From Axinella damicornis (taxonomy: Eukaryota > Porifera > Demospongiae > Axinellida > Axinellidae), in the NCBI GenBank assembly GCA_963931865.1, contig OZ007505.1, forward strand, positions 1,884,577 through 1,948,576: 64,000 bases of DNA, written 5' to 3'. Below, piece by piece: positions 40,385-52,329 of this stretch. A program made the position numbers and the translations under genes. Under the pieces are notes generated by a model, which saw nothing but the letters and a program-made list of their open reading frames with translations, searched no databases and was not told the origin of the DNA. Each line of letters starts with the position of its first letter. The stretch's first letter is position 1.

Positions 40385-43300
40385 ATGCAGGCATCTGCGC
40401 TGTGGCTAGCCACGGCCGTTGGGTGGATAATCCTGTTAGGAGCCTCAGCTCAAGGTACAGCAACACTACAGAGTACAACATCATCACCTAGCCTAGTGTT
40501 GTACGTTTTGCTAGCTAGCCATTGTGTGTTAGCCTCAGCTCCAAGTCCGAGGAGTTATTACAAAACTAGTTATTGTGAGTCTAAGTAAGTATCCTGAGGT
40601 GCTTCTACACTATTTCTCTAGCTACCATACCATAAAAGTTTCATACCGAGGTTTGTATATTACCACTGTGTATATTACTATACAATGTCTTTGGGCTCCC
40701 AATGTGTCGGAGTTCTCATATTAGGCACCAGAGTACTCAAGCAGTAAAAGAAACAGCTTCACCTTATTCTACTGTCATTACAATGACTCCCTTTTCCCTT
40801 CTGTTCACAGGAAACTGTATATACAATTACACAGAGCAGCCACCAGCCTCATTGGATTGCAGTCTTGAGGATGAACTGCAACTGCGATGTACAGCTACTG
40901 GTCCACGTGGATCAGCATTGTCAATAGACTGGTTTCGAGACTCAATGCCATTATTGCAAAGCAATAGTGACGTTAGTATTCAAGAGACGCCTACTGAGGG
41001 CAGAGTAGTATCCATACTTACTCAACAACGTTTAGAATTTAATCTGGGATCCTACTACTGCCAGTTGAGTGTGAATGGAAACACTTTACAAACCGTCCCT
41101 AGTGATTCATTTGAACTTACTGGAAGACATGTCAACCTTGGCGGTATGGACTGTTCGATGGGCCCTCATTTCAAAGCAGAAAACAAGTGTGCAGGCACCG
41201 TATTACCTACCCCTTCTGTGGCAGCTGCACACACCTCCCAACTGTCCATGACCCCCACGACCCAAACAGTGATGATGTCACTCCCTAGTCTAAACACCAG
41301 TCCCCTCCACACCCCTTCTCCGACCAATGAACCCTCCACCACCCAGGCTGCCACCTCAGACACGGTCACAGACGGTTCAACAAACACAAGTGGGGGGTCC
41401 ACTAGCCTGCAAGAAGTGTGGCTCTACGTTGTGGTCACCATTGCTGCAGTGTTTGCAATGATTATTATCATCTTGACGATCTTGTGTGTTGGACTGTGCC
41501 TCAGGAAGTCCCAGACAGCGGATTTGGAGACGCAAAAAGGTAATTTGGCTTTGCGTTTATTTACCTTTCTAGGTATAATGGAGTACACTTATGGGGGGGG
41601 GGGGGGGGGGGGGGGGGGACCCAGGAGCCAGGAGCCAGCAACTACTATACATGTATCTGTCTGGTCCTGCAATGACCATATTTGTATGTCATGTGACCTG
41701 GTACGTAGTACTGTGGGACCCAAACTGATGCGTGCCTTTACCTCCACAAAAGTCACATTCCTATACCTGAATGGAGCAATTCTAGCGGACTCAATGGCAA
41801 TGGCATATCCACATGAGGTGTAGAACTACACGCAAGCCTTACTAGTTGCTAACGACTTGTATTGACAGCTGTGTTATGGAATGTTCAGCAGAGGATAGCA
41901 TGCATTCTCAGTGTGGGTATATAGTGTGCATGGAGACGTATGAGGAGTTACATTCTTCAGCTGCAGATCATATTATTGCATTAACAGCATTCAGAGACAT
42001 ACTGTCCTAGAGTGTAGTTACAGTATGTTATGCATGTGCGTAGTTGGGATAATTATCATGATACCTGTCACTGTATACATTGGAATGTGAAATTCAGCCA
42101 TACATGACATTACGTGGCTTTGCAAGAGACAGGGGGCTTTTGTGCAGCTCTTGCTACCAGTGGGTCACTACCGTATCTATTTGGCTATGTTTAAGTCCCT
42201 TGGAGAGAAGTTCATTCTGTGGGTTTGGGGGGTACGTAGTATGCAGAGCTTCCTTTCCTCTGCACCTCAGGGTCAATCCCATCACTGCATTATTCAAATA
42301 TCACCCTGAATGCTGCCCTTAAGTTTGGATGAGGTAGTAAAGTAGTGAAGTGCACCCATGTTATGATGGACTTAGTGCTGTGATATACATGCCACAAAGC
42401 GTCGCTTGCCGTGCATGCTCATGTTCTCCTTCTGTGCCTGAACTTCAGCAAAGCTACTTAGTCTCGTTCCCACACCTTTCATCCAGCACGTATATCGCTT
42501 CAGGATATAACGCTCAGAACAGAGTTTCATTATAGTGTGCTGTCTGCCAGCGTATAACTATATAGAGGATACCTGTCTTCTTTGCGCATGGTAAGGCTGC
42601 TATTGCAGTGATGTTGTCCCTTGTCGTTGTCTGGCCACAAGGTGTCCGGTAAGCCAACCAATCTTGGTGTCAGTATCCAACGTCCTTTGCTACTGGCCCA
42701 TTGTTGTGGTCTCACCACTGTTGTGGTCTCACCACTGTTGTGGTGGACAGGATCTGGTGGGTTTGTACCAGCTGCAGGTACAGTTTCAAACATGCTGACA
42801 CACATTTGAGCTTGTGCAGCCTACCCACACAATTTCGAGTCTGCAATGGAAAGTGCATTGCTGATTTTCTAGTGTGAGGTCACAACGTCTTTGTGCTCTT
42901 GTCAGTATACCCTAGCTATGATGTAGGTGCAATGACATAGCTATAGTGAAAGTAGTGTGACTTGTGTTGCCATACGTACGAAAACTAATTGTTGCATGAT
43001 TACGGGAAGATGCTTGGATTAATATAGGGAACGGTATTCAGCCATGAGTATGAATTTGTAAATGCATCATCTTGGTGGGCACTCATTAGAACCAACCGGC
43101 TATCTAGTATTTCTGACCCTGTTGCACGGATATGTCATACAAGCATTGAAATAGAAATGAACTATCTCTGTGTGCATGTGGCTGGTTGGCGGAGGGAGTA
43201 TGTGAGACTGCACCCATCAACAGAGTTTCATGAGTAAGCGACCTGTGCATATGTCTTCCAATTTTTTTTTACTGTATGCAACGATGTCATCATGGTTACT

Positions 43301-46300
43301 CCAAATGAAGCACAGTCTGAAAGCAGTGCTACTGGGCACCTCTAGTGATTATGCATGTAGCACAAGTACGTAGCATCATAAAGCCCTCTTCACCCATCAA
43401 GAATACACTTTGGTCAGTCGTGATGATTTACAGACCAAGTTGTGTGTGAAGTCGCTAGTTTGCATCAAGCTTAGGTCAACCACTTGATACTTGGGGTTTT
43501 TATTTGGTTTACTAACTGAGTTGCATTAACTGCCATTAGTGAGTCTCTGATCTGCGCTGGTCAAGCTTAAGCTTCTGAATGCACGTGAATGATGCTATAG
43601 TTTCATTATTGTATTTGGTTTACTAAACAAGTTGCCATTAGTGAGTCTCTGATCTGCGCTGGTCAAGCTTAAGCTTTCGAATGCACGTGAATGGTGCTAT
43701 AGTTTCATTATTGTATTTGGTTTACTAAACAAGTTGCATAAACTGCCATTAGTGAGTCTCTGATCTGCGCTGGTCAAGCTTAAGCTTCCTACCTTGTGTT
43801 CATAACGGTGTGAACAGTCACTGTAGTACACCAACAAACATTACACGGAAGATTATGGCATGTCATCAATGAAAAACTATAAATCATTGTACAGCGATAT
43901 GTATACGAAGGTGAGCTTCCAGCAATGTGCACATGCCATTTGGTAGCGTTGAACCCAGGCCTGGAAGGTTTGAACCCAGGCATGGAAGGTTTGAGGCTAG
44001 TCATTTGGTGGACAGAAGATGTGAAACGTAGTCAGGCAGTGGGAGTATTGGATCTTTGTTGCTGCGAGTTCCTGAAGTGTGTATGAACTCCTTACCGACC
44101 ATTCTGTGGCCAGGCAAAGTGCACATGTACATACACTGGTGTTTAATTTTCAGGGTGGTACAGCACAGATTTATGTTGCGAGTTTTGTGTGTGAAGTATC
44201 CAGCTACATTGATGAAACAATTGCGCAAACTGTCGGACTACATTGATGAAACAGTTGTGATAATTGGCTTTCGTAAGAGCAGTTGCATTAGCTAGTGTGT
44301 ATCTTAAGTCACAGTGTACCCTAGATGGTTTCATTGTTGTGTGGGAGTACATCCTCTAAGTGAAGTGGCTGAATAACCCATTTATATCCCCCCAAATGCA
44401 TAGGGTCACAATATCTAGTGTCTGTTGGAACTGAGTGCTCAGTTATCAGGAGCTTAGATGAAGATCTTACGTTTCATTTGAGAGGATGTCATTTCGAATT
44501 GATATCATGTAACCACTATGATAATGTATCTCTCTACCCCACTCTATTGTGGGTCTACCAGGTGGAAATGTAGTAAACAGGCGTTTGGGTATTAAAGGGG
44601 ATTAATTGTTCTGAGTGAGTAAACTAAACATAGTTATAGAGTAGTGTGGAGTGAGTGAACAAAGCTGTGGAATTTAGTGTTTGTGTATGTACACACTTGA
44701 GGTCAGTGTGGGAAATGAACCTTGCTGTAGAACACACACACACACACACAGCAATAACTTGTGCCTACATATGTTCAGGTAGCCTCTTTCCCAGGTCTTC
44801 TACACCTCCAGGTACACCTCCAGGTTTTGATCTTGCAGTATGCAAAACGGAGGGGGAAGGTCTGGGGAATCTTCACACGCGATCCGCAGCATGGCTTACA
44901 TCACGGATTCTAGACGCAATGGTTTACATCCACAGCTATACAGAGAAGATAGAAAAACCAAACAAAGACGAGGTAGGTCCTACCTGTAAAACGTATCCAG
45001 GCTCGAAGCAAATCCACTGAGGGATAGCTGTGGTACAAGTGGTGAAACTCAAAACTCCTCGGCAGCCTTTTGGAGTCATGGCTTCTAGCCTGAGTAAGCT
45101 TCATACACACGCTCGGTATAGCTCGCTGTTGGTGCTTGTCACATCTTCGTTATCTAGCACAGAATGTGAGATCGGTCCTGTACACTGTTGAGATGAGGCG
45201 TGACGACATATGACGGCGTGCTATGGATCACCTGCAAAGTTTCCCAGGCCATTTTTGCATACTGCTAAAAACTGGAGGTGTAGAAGGCCTGGGAATGAGG
45301 CTATGTTCAGGCTATCCTGGGTTTGAAGCGGGAAATGTAGTATACATGCATAATATTGTGGTATGTGTTCCTTTGAACTCTAATTCTGTTGTATTCATCA
45401 GCATTTCAGTGAGTGCTGGTAGGTATGTATGTATGAATGTGTGTTCACTATGCGAGAATAGGAGTTGCACTTGCAGCATGTAATTGAGAGATCAGTGTAC
45501 GCAATAACAGCTGATTAGCATTATTTTGAAGCGATACAACTTGCGTATAGTGTCCTCTTAGCTGCATCTTCATTAGCATCTGCTTGTGCTCGCTTCGTGT
45601 TTGGTACTCTGCTGCCAGAGGCATGATGTGTGTACATAATTCACAGTCATAGATCTAATGTGTGTGCGTAAACGTGTATCAGAGATGCCAGTGCAGAGAA
45701 GGACATCTGTCATTCTTGGTCCCATTAATGTCACTTTTGCTGTATACCAAAACAGCGAACAGAGCAGAGCAGAGTAGAATGTGTGGGTTGACAGAAATGA
45801 TAAGACGAAGGCAACCAGTTACTTTGCCCTGCCGTTATGATTGTCACACTGTGTAGAGTATGAAGATTTAGTAGTGTAGACTGCAACCGGTGTCAGTTGT
45901 ACCTCCAATTAAGTTGATGTTGTGCACGATAGTCAGCCATTACTCTGCAGACTACAGAATGTTAAATGACTGAAGCGTATACTGATATCACTGTGAATGA
46001 GAAGTACATTCTCTGAGATCTTAAAACCACAGCCAGTGCCCCCCCCCCCCCCACACACACACACACACACACACACGTTCCAACATGTGATCGTAAAGAT
46101 CAAACAAAGCAAAGTACATTCTCGTGATTGTGTTCATGTGTTAATCATTAATGGTTGTGCTAGAAACAATGCATGAACAGTGTGCTGAAATGTAAACACA
46201 CAACTGTTATGCTAGCTTCAAAGGGTATTTACGTAATTGTACCTGAAACTGCTGTGCATGCGTACCACGTACCACCTGTGGTTGTCATCGTGTAGACTAT

Positions 46301-48329
46301 GGGCTGGTAAACAGGCTACCACCTGCGTCATCGTGTAGACCATGGGCTGGTAAACAGGGTACCACCTGCCGTTGTCATGTGTAGACCATGGGCTGGTAAA
46401 CAGGGTACCACCTGCGTCATTGTGTAGACTATGGGCTGGTGGTAAACAGGGTACCACCTGCCGTTGTAAGCAAATCATCGTGTAGACCATGGGCTGGTAA
46501 GCAAATCATCGTGTAGACCATGGGCTGGTAAGCAAATCATCGTGTAGACCATGGGCTGATAAACAGGGTACCACCTGCAGTTGTAAGCAGATCATCGTGT
46601 AGACCATGGGCTGGTAAACGGGTTGTGATACATTAGTTGTGACATTTATTTGAATTGCAGACAACTGTACACATAAGAATCGCAAACAGTTTCTCGGCTG
46701 AGTGTCTTTTGACCCTATCAAATTTCTCTCCAATGCAGAGCAAGAGCGACAGGGATTACATGAACAGTTCTCCACTATAGGGTTAGTAAGAGTTCACCAA
46801 TTTGTTCACAAAAGAACTTACCAAGCTTCCTAAGTGCACTGGCATGTGTCAGCCTATAACTGCCTTGTGCAAGTGGATTTTAATGCACATTGTGTGTGAA
46901 AGACAGCTGTATTTGGTGTTAACTGTGACCACATACTCATGGTCTCTGTTATTAAATTTCCTCTACTTTCCTATTTAGGACTTCAGCCCTCTCAAATGGC
47001 TTTGATCAAAGGCATCCTGACATAAAAGGCTTTACAACCACAACGCAGCTTAGCAATCACTCCCAGTCCATAACTGTACCTGAAACCTCCGACTACAACA
47101 TTCTTGGTGAAAGGGACTATGAAGTGATCAATGTCGTACACAGTCAACCAGCAGAGTACCATCATCTACAACGACCGTCAATGCAGAGAAGTCGAGCAGC
47201 AACGTATGGATTTTCATCCACGGGCAATGGCATCAGGGATATGCGATCTATGACCAGTGTAACATATGCTGGTAATCATGCTACTGCTCAGGAATTGATG
47301 AGAGGGGATAGTACAACTGCACCGTTACCCCCGCCGAAGGAGGGCAAGATGGCTGTGCACCCCCACAGAAATCTCAATTTTGCGGGAGAACAAGGGAAAG
47401 ACATGGCCCTCCATAATCCCACTGTAAGACCCTCTGTGGCTAACAGCCAATTTCTTGAGAGAGATGACAGTACTACACAGTTGTTACCTAACAGTAGTAT
47501 AACGTCAAGAACCACTTTCCAAACCTCTGACACTCTGGAGTCGGATGTACACGAGTCATTGTATAGTCCAGCTGTTGGCATATCGGGCAGAAATCCTGCG
47601 TTTTATCATGTACTTGACAACATTCCTGAAACTGGAACGATGTTCCCGGAACCGTCATACCCATCTGCATTCCCAGTCCATGAGTATGATTACGTTCCCA
47701 CTGTCTTGAGTCATTATGAAACCCCTGTGCCTTCCAAAAAGGGGACGTCAAGCTTTCCAACTGCAACTACAATATCTAGCGACTATGCGGAAGGTTTTAC
47801 CACTGGAAATACAACTGGTGGTTTTGCATCTTCTACTCTAAGCAGTGACTACCCAAAGAGTTCCATCGCTGGTTTTACGGACAGTGATACAGCAGACTTC
47901 ACTGGTGGATCCACACCTGACTGCACCGCAGATTCCACCACAGATATTACTGCAGGCTCAGCTATCAGAGCTTGGGACAGAAACGTGAATGGGGATCCTA
48001 CTTCCAATGTCCCGGGTATGACCAAGTTCACAGCGTCAACAGCAAAATCAAGATCTCTACCAGGGTTCCCAAATGTAACTAGCGTTGATCATGATAACCT
48101 AACAGCTAAATCCTCAACTATTAATCCCACATTCGTAGCTACAGAGAACAGTGGTGCAGTTGACAACTCAACGTGTACAGAAACGTCGGACTTTTCTGGG
48201 CCAATAATCTTCCCGCACATGTTGCCCAGAGAAACCCGCAGAAATCATTACAAGAAACTAGACCCAGCCACTATGGAACCAGTGCTCAAGTATACAAAGA
48301 TACATATTGCTCAGAAAACTGATGTGTGA
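40385..48329 (+). CDS. IgR1: one-Ig-domain transmembrane receptor with long YxxI/L tail
   Basis: Exons 40385-40454 (signal peptide MQASALWLATAVGWIILLGA), 40811-41539 and 46987-48329 join in phase 1 to 713 residues. Exon 2 holds an Ig-like domain (LRCTATGPRG ... IDWFRD ... GSYYCQL), a membrane-proximal Cys pair (MDCSM...NKCAG), a Thr/Pro stalk and one helix (VWLYVVVTIAAVFAMIIIIL). The tail of about 447 residues carries YNIL, YEVI and YHHL close together (47094-47168), plus YHVL and a terminal LKYTKI. SDYNIL and LKYTKI fit the ITIM consensus. Its plan matches IgR2 and IgR3. The tail acceptor is TTCAG before 46987; the stronger-looking acceptor 8 bp upstream gives stops in this phase. A possible extra exon at 44841-44972 was not included. 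Confidence 0.7.
41593..41618. repeat. G26 homopolymer
   Basis: Run of 26 G's about 55 bp into the large IgR1 intron. Confidence 0.9.
43525..43790. repeat. Tandem repeat of about 105 bp, 2-3 copies
   Basis: TGCCATTAGTGAGTCTCTGA through GGTCAAGCTTAAGCTT occurs three times (near 43530, 43632, 43745), with TTTCATTATTGTATTTGG between, in the IgR1 intron. Confidence 0.85.
45238..45305. mobile_element. Foldback element remnant (GGAGGTGTAGAAGGCCTGGG)
   Basis: TTTCCCAGGCCATTTTTGCA pairs loosely with the GGCCTGGGAATGAGGCTA end. Part of the same family as 23041-23146. Confidence 0.5.
46250..46625. repeat. Minisatellite, about 40-bp unit (GTGTAGACCATGGGCTGGTA)
   Basis: About nine units, alternating GGTACCACCTGC-containing and AAGCAAATCATC-containing versions, in the IgR1 intron about 360 bp before its tail exon. 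Confidence 0.88.
47094..47168 (+). other. Clustered tyrosine motifs in IgR1 tail
   Basis: Encodes YNIL, YEVI and YHHL separated by 4 and 9 residues. Each is a possible SH2-docking site once phosphorylated. The spacings fall outside the usual ITAM range of 6-8. Confidence 0.6.
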
Positions 48330-48718
48330 ACCTTATATTCCTGTTCTGTCAATTTGTGTGTACTCAAACCCAATCTGTTCTTGGGTATAATTATTATTAC
48401 TATTGTTGCATTTGACTTTGTTACGCCAGTAATGCACCAACTCACATTTTGTATCAGTATATTCACAACCCTTGCCTCCAACACATTGTCTGTACAGTGC
48501 CATTAGTATTCAGATGTTGTGTCCTGTCTGCATAAAGGCTTGTACTCCTGTTCAGTAGCACCATATCATCAACGTTTGACCGATATAACGTTGAATAGTA
48601 AAATACAGTACATATAGATATAATTATGCCAACTTGTACAATGATTGTACATTACTCAAATAGCTACTTCAATACGCACCACCAAACCTGATCCCAGTGC
48701 TACTGTATATATCTGTTT
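48330..48718. other. Spacer between convergent IgR1 and IgR2
   Basis: 389 bp separate the two stop codons. No feature beyond short AT-rich stretches. Confidence 0.6.
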
Positions 48719-51086
48719 CTAGGATTCAGGTTCAGCGTATACGCCTGGAGAATCCATGGAAGCAGCATCTGGAAGTTGGTACTGATGACCATTCACGTCT
48801 AGCATACCTGGGGATGGTTTTTGCATATCTGGGGTCATGTATAGGGCTACATATTCTTGAGTGTCTGTCCTGAGCCCCTGGTAATTACCATTTTCCATTC
48901 CTAAGTGGGTTGGGACCACATAGTCTCCGTCACTCTGAGTTGGGGCAAGGTTTGCTTTTGTGCCGTATTTGTGATGTGAACTGGGATTAGTACTCTGAGG
49001 CTGTGTGTACTCGGCACCAAACAGCGACATGTTAGGGTCAACTATGAGGTATTCTTGGCCATTGCAAACTACCCTGTGACTTCCCGCTTGCACCATAGCA
49101 GCATCATATTCATGCATTGGATCAATGGACTCTGCATTTAAGCCTCTGTACAGTTCCTGGGTAGAGGTTTCCGCCTCCATTTTGTTTGAACCCTGCTGGC
49201 ATGCATTTTTCAGTTTTCCTATCAGGGTTGTGGCCTTTCTTGCTGCAATTTCAGAATACTCTGTGTTGGCAGATGGTTGCCTAGCAACAGATAGATGTGG
49301 TGGAAGGGTGGAATTCTGTACTTGCAGTCTGTGGTTGAGTTCGGCTGGAACCACTGATTCACCCACTCCATTATCCAACGTTTCAGAAACCAAGGTTGTG
49401 GATGAGGACTGAGGTTGCAGAGTTGTAACTGTAAGAAGAAATAAGACTGTTGCAATCGGGATTCTGATGTGCAAAAATACAAATTTAAAGTTGTAACTGT
49501 TGTTATAGCCCAGTGCAGTGGTACACTGAATCAAAAGTGCAACACACAACAAGTGAATTTGCTTTCTGCTACATCACATTAATGAGCACCACCTTACTAA
49601 GAATAGTGGCATGCCAAAAGAAGCCATAACATTAATGAGATTAGCAATTGACTGACTTGGCCAATGTGGATTCAGATGGTGGGACTGCATTGCCGTAGCC
49701 TTATAGCTATAGGCCTATAAGTTAGCACAAGTTTTACATATATTCTGTGGTATTCCTGCCGGAGAGTAATGCAAATCGAACGTACAATTATGTAAAATGA
49801 GTCTATATCCATCTCATTGTTAAATTAATGACGAGTACGACTTTTCTACAGTACAATGCAAATTAACTTACTAATTTTATGTCTTGACTTTGCCTTCTTT
49901 CTGCATGCAAGCACCACCACAAGGAGAAGGACGATGAAGGAAATAAAAGTGGGCACACCTACAGCTACCAATGCAATGACTCCAAGATCAGAAAGCCCCA
50001 TGGTCGAAACGTTATCAGTAGGAATGTCTGTAGTAGGTGAGCATGCTGGTAGAGATTCACTCGAATGTAAAGCAACTGTTACTGTCAAGGAATGATTTAT
50101 TGAACTACTTTGCCATGTTGAACCAGGATCCATATCAGTGCTTGCAGTTGTAAGAGATGTTGAATTTATTTTATCGATGCACTTTACTGGATCTGTGAGA
50201 TCCAGGAATATCGTATTGGCTGCACATGGTGGTACGTTAGCATAGTCAGCCTCAGGTAGAAGTTTTGTTCTAGTGCTGGGGGTAAAGTTTCTCCCATCCA
50301 AACGCAGGACAGTGTTCTGCTCAACCTGTACTTGGCACCAGTAGGTACCTGCGGCGGACATGTCATTCAGTCTTCTAATGGACAGAACTGATCGAAACCC
50401 CACATTGGAACTCATGGACGATACAGCCACAATTCTGGTTGTGCTGATTTTGATGTTAGTCGGTATTTCATTCCTCAGAAGTTCAACTCTATTCCCACTG
50501 TTGTTGGTGTCCAGAATTCTGAACCACTGTACTGCGTCAAAGAGTTGAGATACATTATCTGGATCTGGTCTTACAATGTTACATTCCACCATGAGATCAG
50601 AGGAGCTAGAGTAAGGATTGCAGGGGATCTCCTTTGGGGGTTGAGTTACGAAGTAGAAATTACAATCACCTACATGGGGAGATCGTAATTTAACTGATGT
50701 CACAATAATTCTGCATGCAGCAATACAGCAGCACAGCAACACAGTATATAGCCAGGTATACTTTTGTAACTCAGGCATTTATTGCCTGAGTGTATTGATT
50801 GTATGTAGATGGCCTGAAGCAACATAGCAGCACAGCAAAAGTACTATAGCCAGGCATACTTTTGTAACTCAGGCTTTTATTGTCTGAGTGTATTGATTGT
50901 ATATAGATGGCATGCAGCAACACTTCAGCACAGCAAAGTATACTAACTATATCTTTGTTACTCAGGCATTTATTGCCTGAACTAGTGTATTGATTGTAGC
51001 TACTTGAGCCTACCGTCTGCTCCATGGACTTGGGACTGAATGAAGAGCAGTGCTGTAGCTGCAAAGCAATACATTGCGGAGTTCAT
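48719..51086 (-). CDS. IgR2: one-Ig-domain transmembrane receptor with ITAM tail
   Basis: Exons 51086-51014 (signal peptide, core AATALLFIQS), 50669-49872 and 49428-48719 join in phase 1 to 526 residues. Exon 2: an Ig-like V/I-type domain (MVECN ... VQWFRIL ... SAAGTYWCQV), stalk with VPPCAANTIF...VKCIDK, Ser/Thr-rich stretch, helix GVIALVAVGVPTFISFIVLL and basic CRKKAKSRHK. The tail holds TEYSEI (ITSM-like), YRGL, a degenerate ITAM unit beginning YLIV, the perfect ITAM YQGL-x6-YVAL, and YVVP, YMTP and YAEP sites. Known ITAM receptors signal through Src-family and Syk-family kinases after clustering; that role here is inferred. An ATG at 50778 inside intron 1 would give a different N-terminus, but the phase-1 signal exon is shared by all three genes. 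Confidence 0.78.
48842..48883 (-). other. Perfect ITAM in IgR2 tail
   Basis: The minus strand encodes YQGLRTDTQEYVAL, exactly YxxL-x6-YxxL. Confidence 0.8.
49429..49871. other. IgR2 intron 2
   Basis: Nothing recognised; a donor GTAAGT follows the phase-1 codon at 49872. Confidence 0.5.
50716..51010. repeat. Tandem repeat of about 97 bp, 3 copies, IgR2 intron 1
   Basis: Each copy contains an AGCAGCACAGC-like segment, an ATACTTTTGTAACTCAGGC-like stretch with its own inverted TTATTGCCTGAG, and GTGTATTGATTGTA. Copies are diverged. Confidence 0.8.
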
Positions 51087-52329
51087 CCCTCTCGACACTG
51101 ATTAGTCAGTGAGGTCTAGCTGTAAGATACTACTACAAAACGCAGCCACTGTTTTGCGGTCTTTTGAAGCAGCCTGAGCTTGGCTCAGCTGTTCCACCCA
51201 AGTGCGTAATCATTTGTTGTAAAACTTTGTGCACTAAAAAGGCAGGTGTGGTGAAGGGATAATTGGGCGCTGTCCACATAGGAAACTTGAAAGCCTAATG
51301 CTGGAAGAATGCCATACAATAATCACTCCAAAGCCTTATTGGCTGAAGTTGATACCTTATTGGATCTCGTTTTCAATGCTTGTTGGTTTTTAACATTGTG
51401 CTCATCCAAACGTGTTTGTGTGACACAGTGTGTGGGTGTAAATACTGGCACACTTATGACAGCTGCACACAAATGAAAGATTTATTGGATCTAATATCAC
51501 ATCGGAATCTCATTTAACTATTAGCTAACTACACGAGTGGGTAATTATTTGTAGATGCACTCACATGAATAGGGTTCTACAACCAGATTGTAGCTGACAA
51601 CATAATTATATAAGTGCATGAGGTCTGATGTACTATAATGTTGTGGTAATTATAATTATTATGTAGCTAAGTGCTAACTGGATGCAGTGGTGTTGACCCA
51701 CAGTTAAGGTTTAAGCAAAACACAACTTAGTGACAGGGTCCAATCTTTCACTTCCTAATTATAGAAGGGGCTAACATTTCCCACAATAATCAACTAAGTC
51801 ATACAACTGACTGTTATGCAATTCAGTGACATGCAAGCAATCCTAGGGCTTTCTTCCCTGAAGGAACTACAAGTACTTTTACAATAGCTAGCTACACTCT
51901 GACCTGTATTCATTGAGCATATCGGGCAAACTCTGATCTAAATTAGGCGGTGGGATCTGAAAAAAGGGGTGGTAACCAGCCCACCTATCACGGTAAGCAA
52001 TAACTTGTGCAAACATCTGTCTTCAAATTCACTGCAGAGGTTGTAAGAGTTGAGTTCAATTTGTTGATCATTACCTTTAGTGCAAACTTGCACTTGGTAT
52101 ACAAGTTCCGTTACGCTGTGTGGGATGAAATAGATCAATTCCAACACACATGGGGTTAATGGATGTTGGCACAATTGTACATATATATACAGTGCTTAGG
52201 CGTTGCAGTAATGCTCATGCATTCACAAAACAATAATTACTATTTATGCACTCAATACAGTTTGTAAGAGCTGACGGTTCTCTTCAACAACATTGTTTGC
52301 GCCATGTATTATTCCCACTCAACCAGCTG
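51087..52329. other. Spacer between IgR3 and IgR2
   Basis: Probable IgR2 promoter side and IgR3 3' end. No coding exon and no recognisable motif. Confidence 0.5.

Noticed and set aside
50670..50778. Upstream start of IgR2 at an in-frame ATG (50778) encoding a hydrophobic stretch
   Set aside because: The segment is inside intron 1 and is part of a 97-bp tandem repeat; the separate signal exon at 51086-51014 fits the shared three-exon, phase-1 plan.
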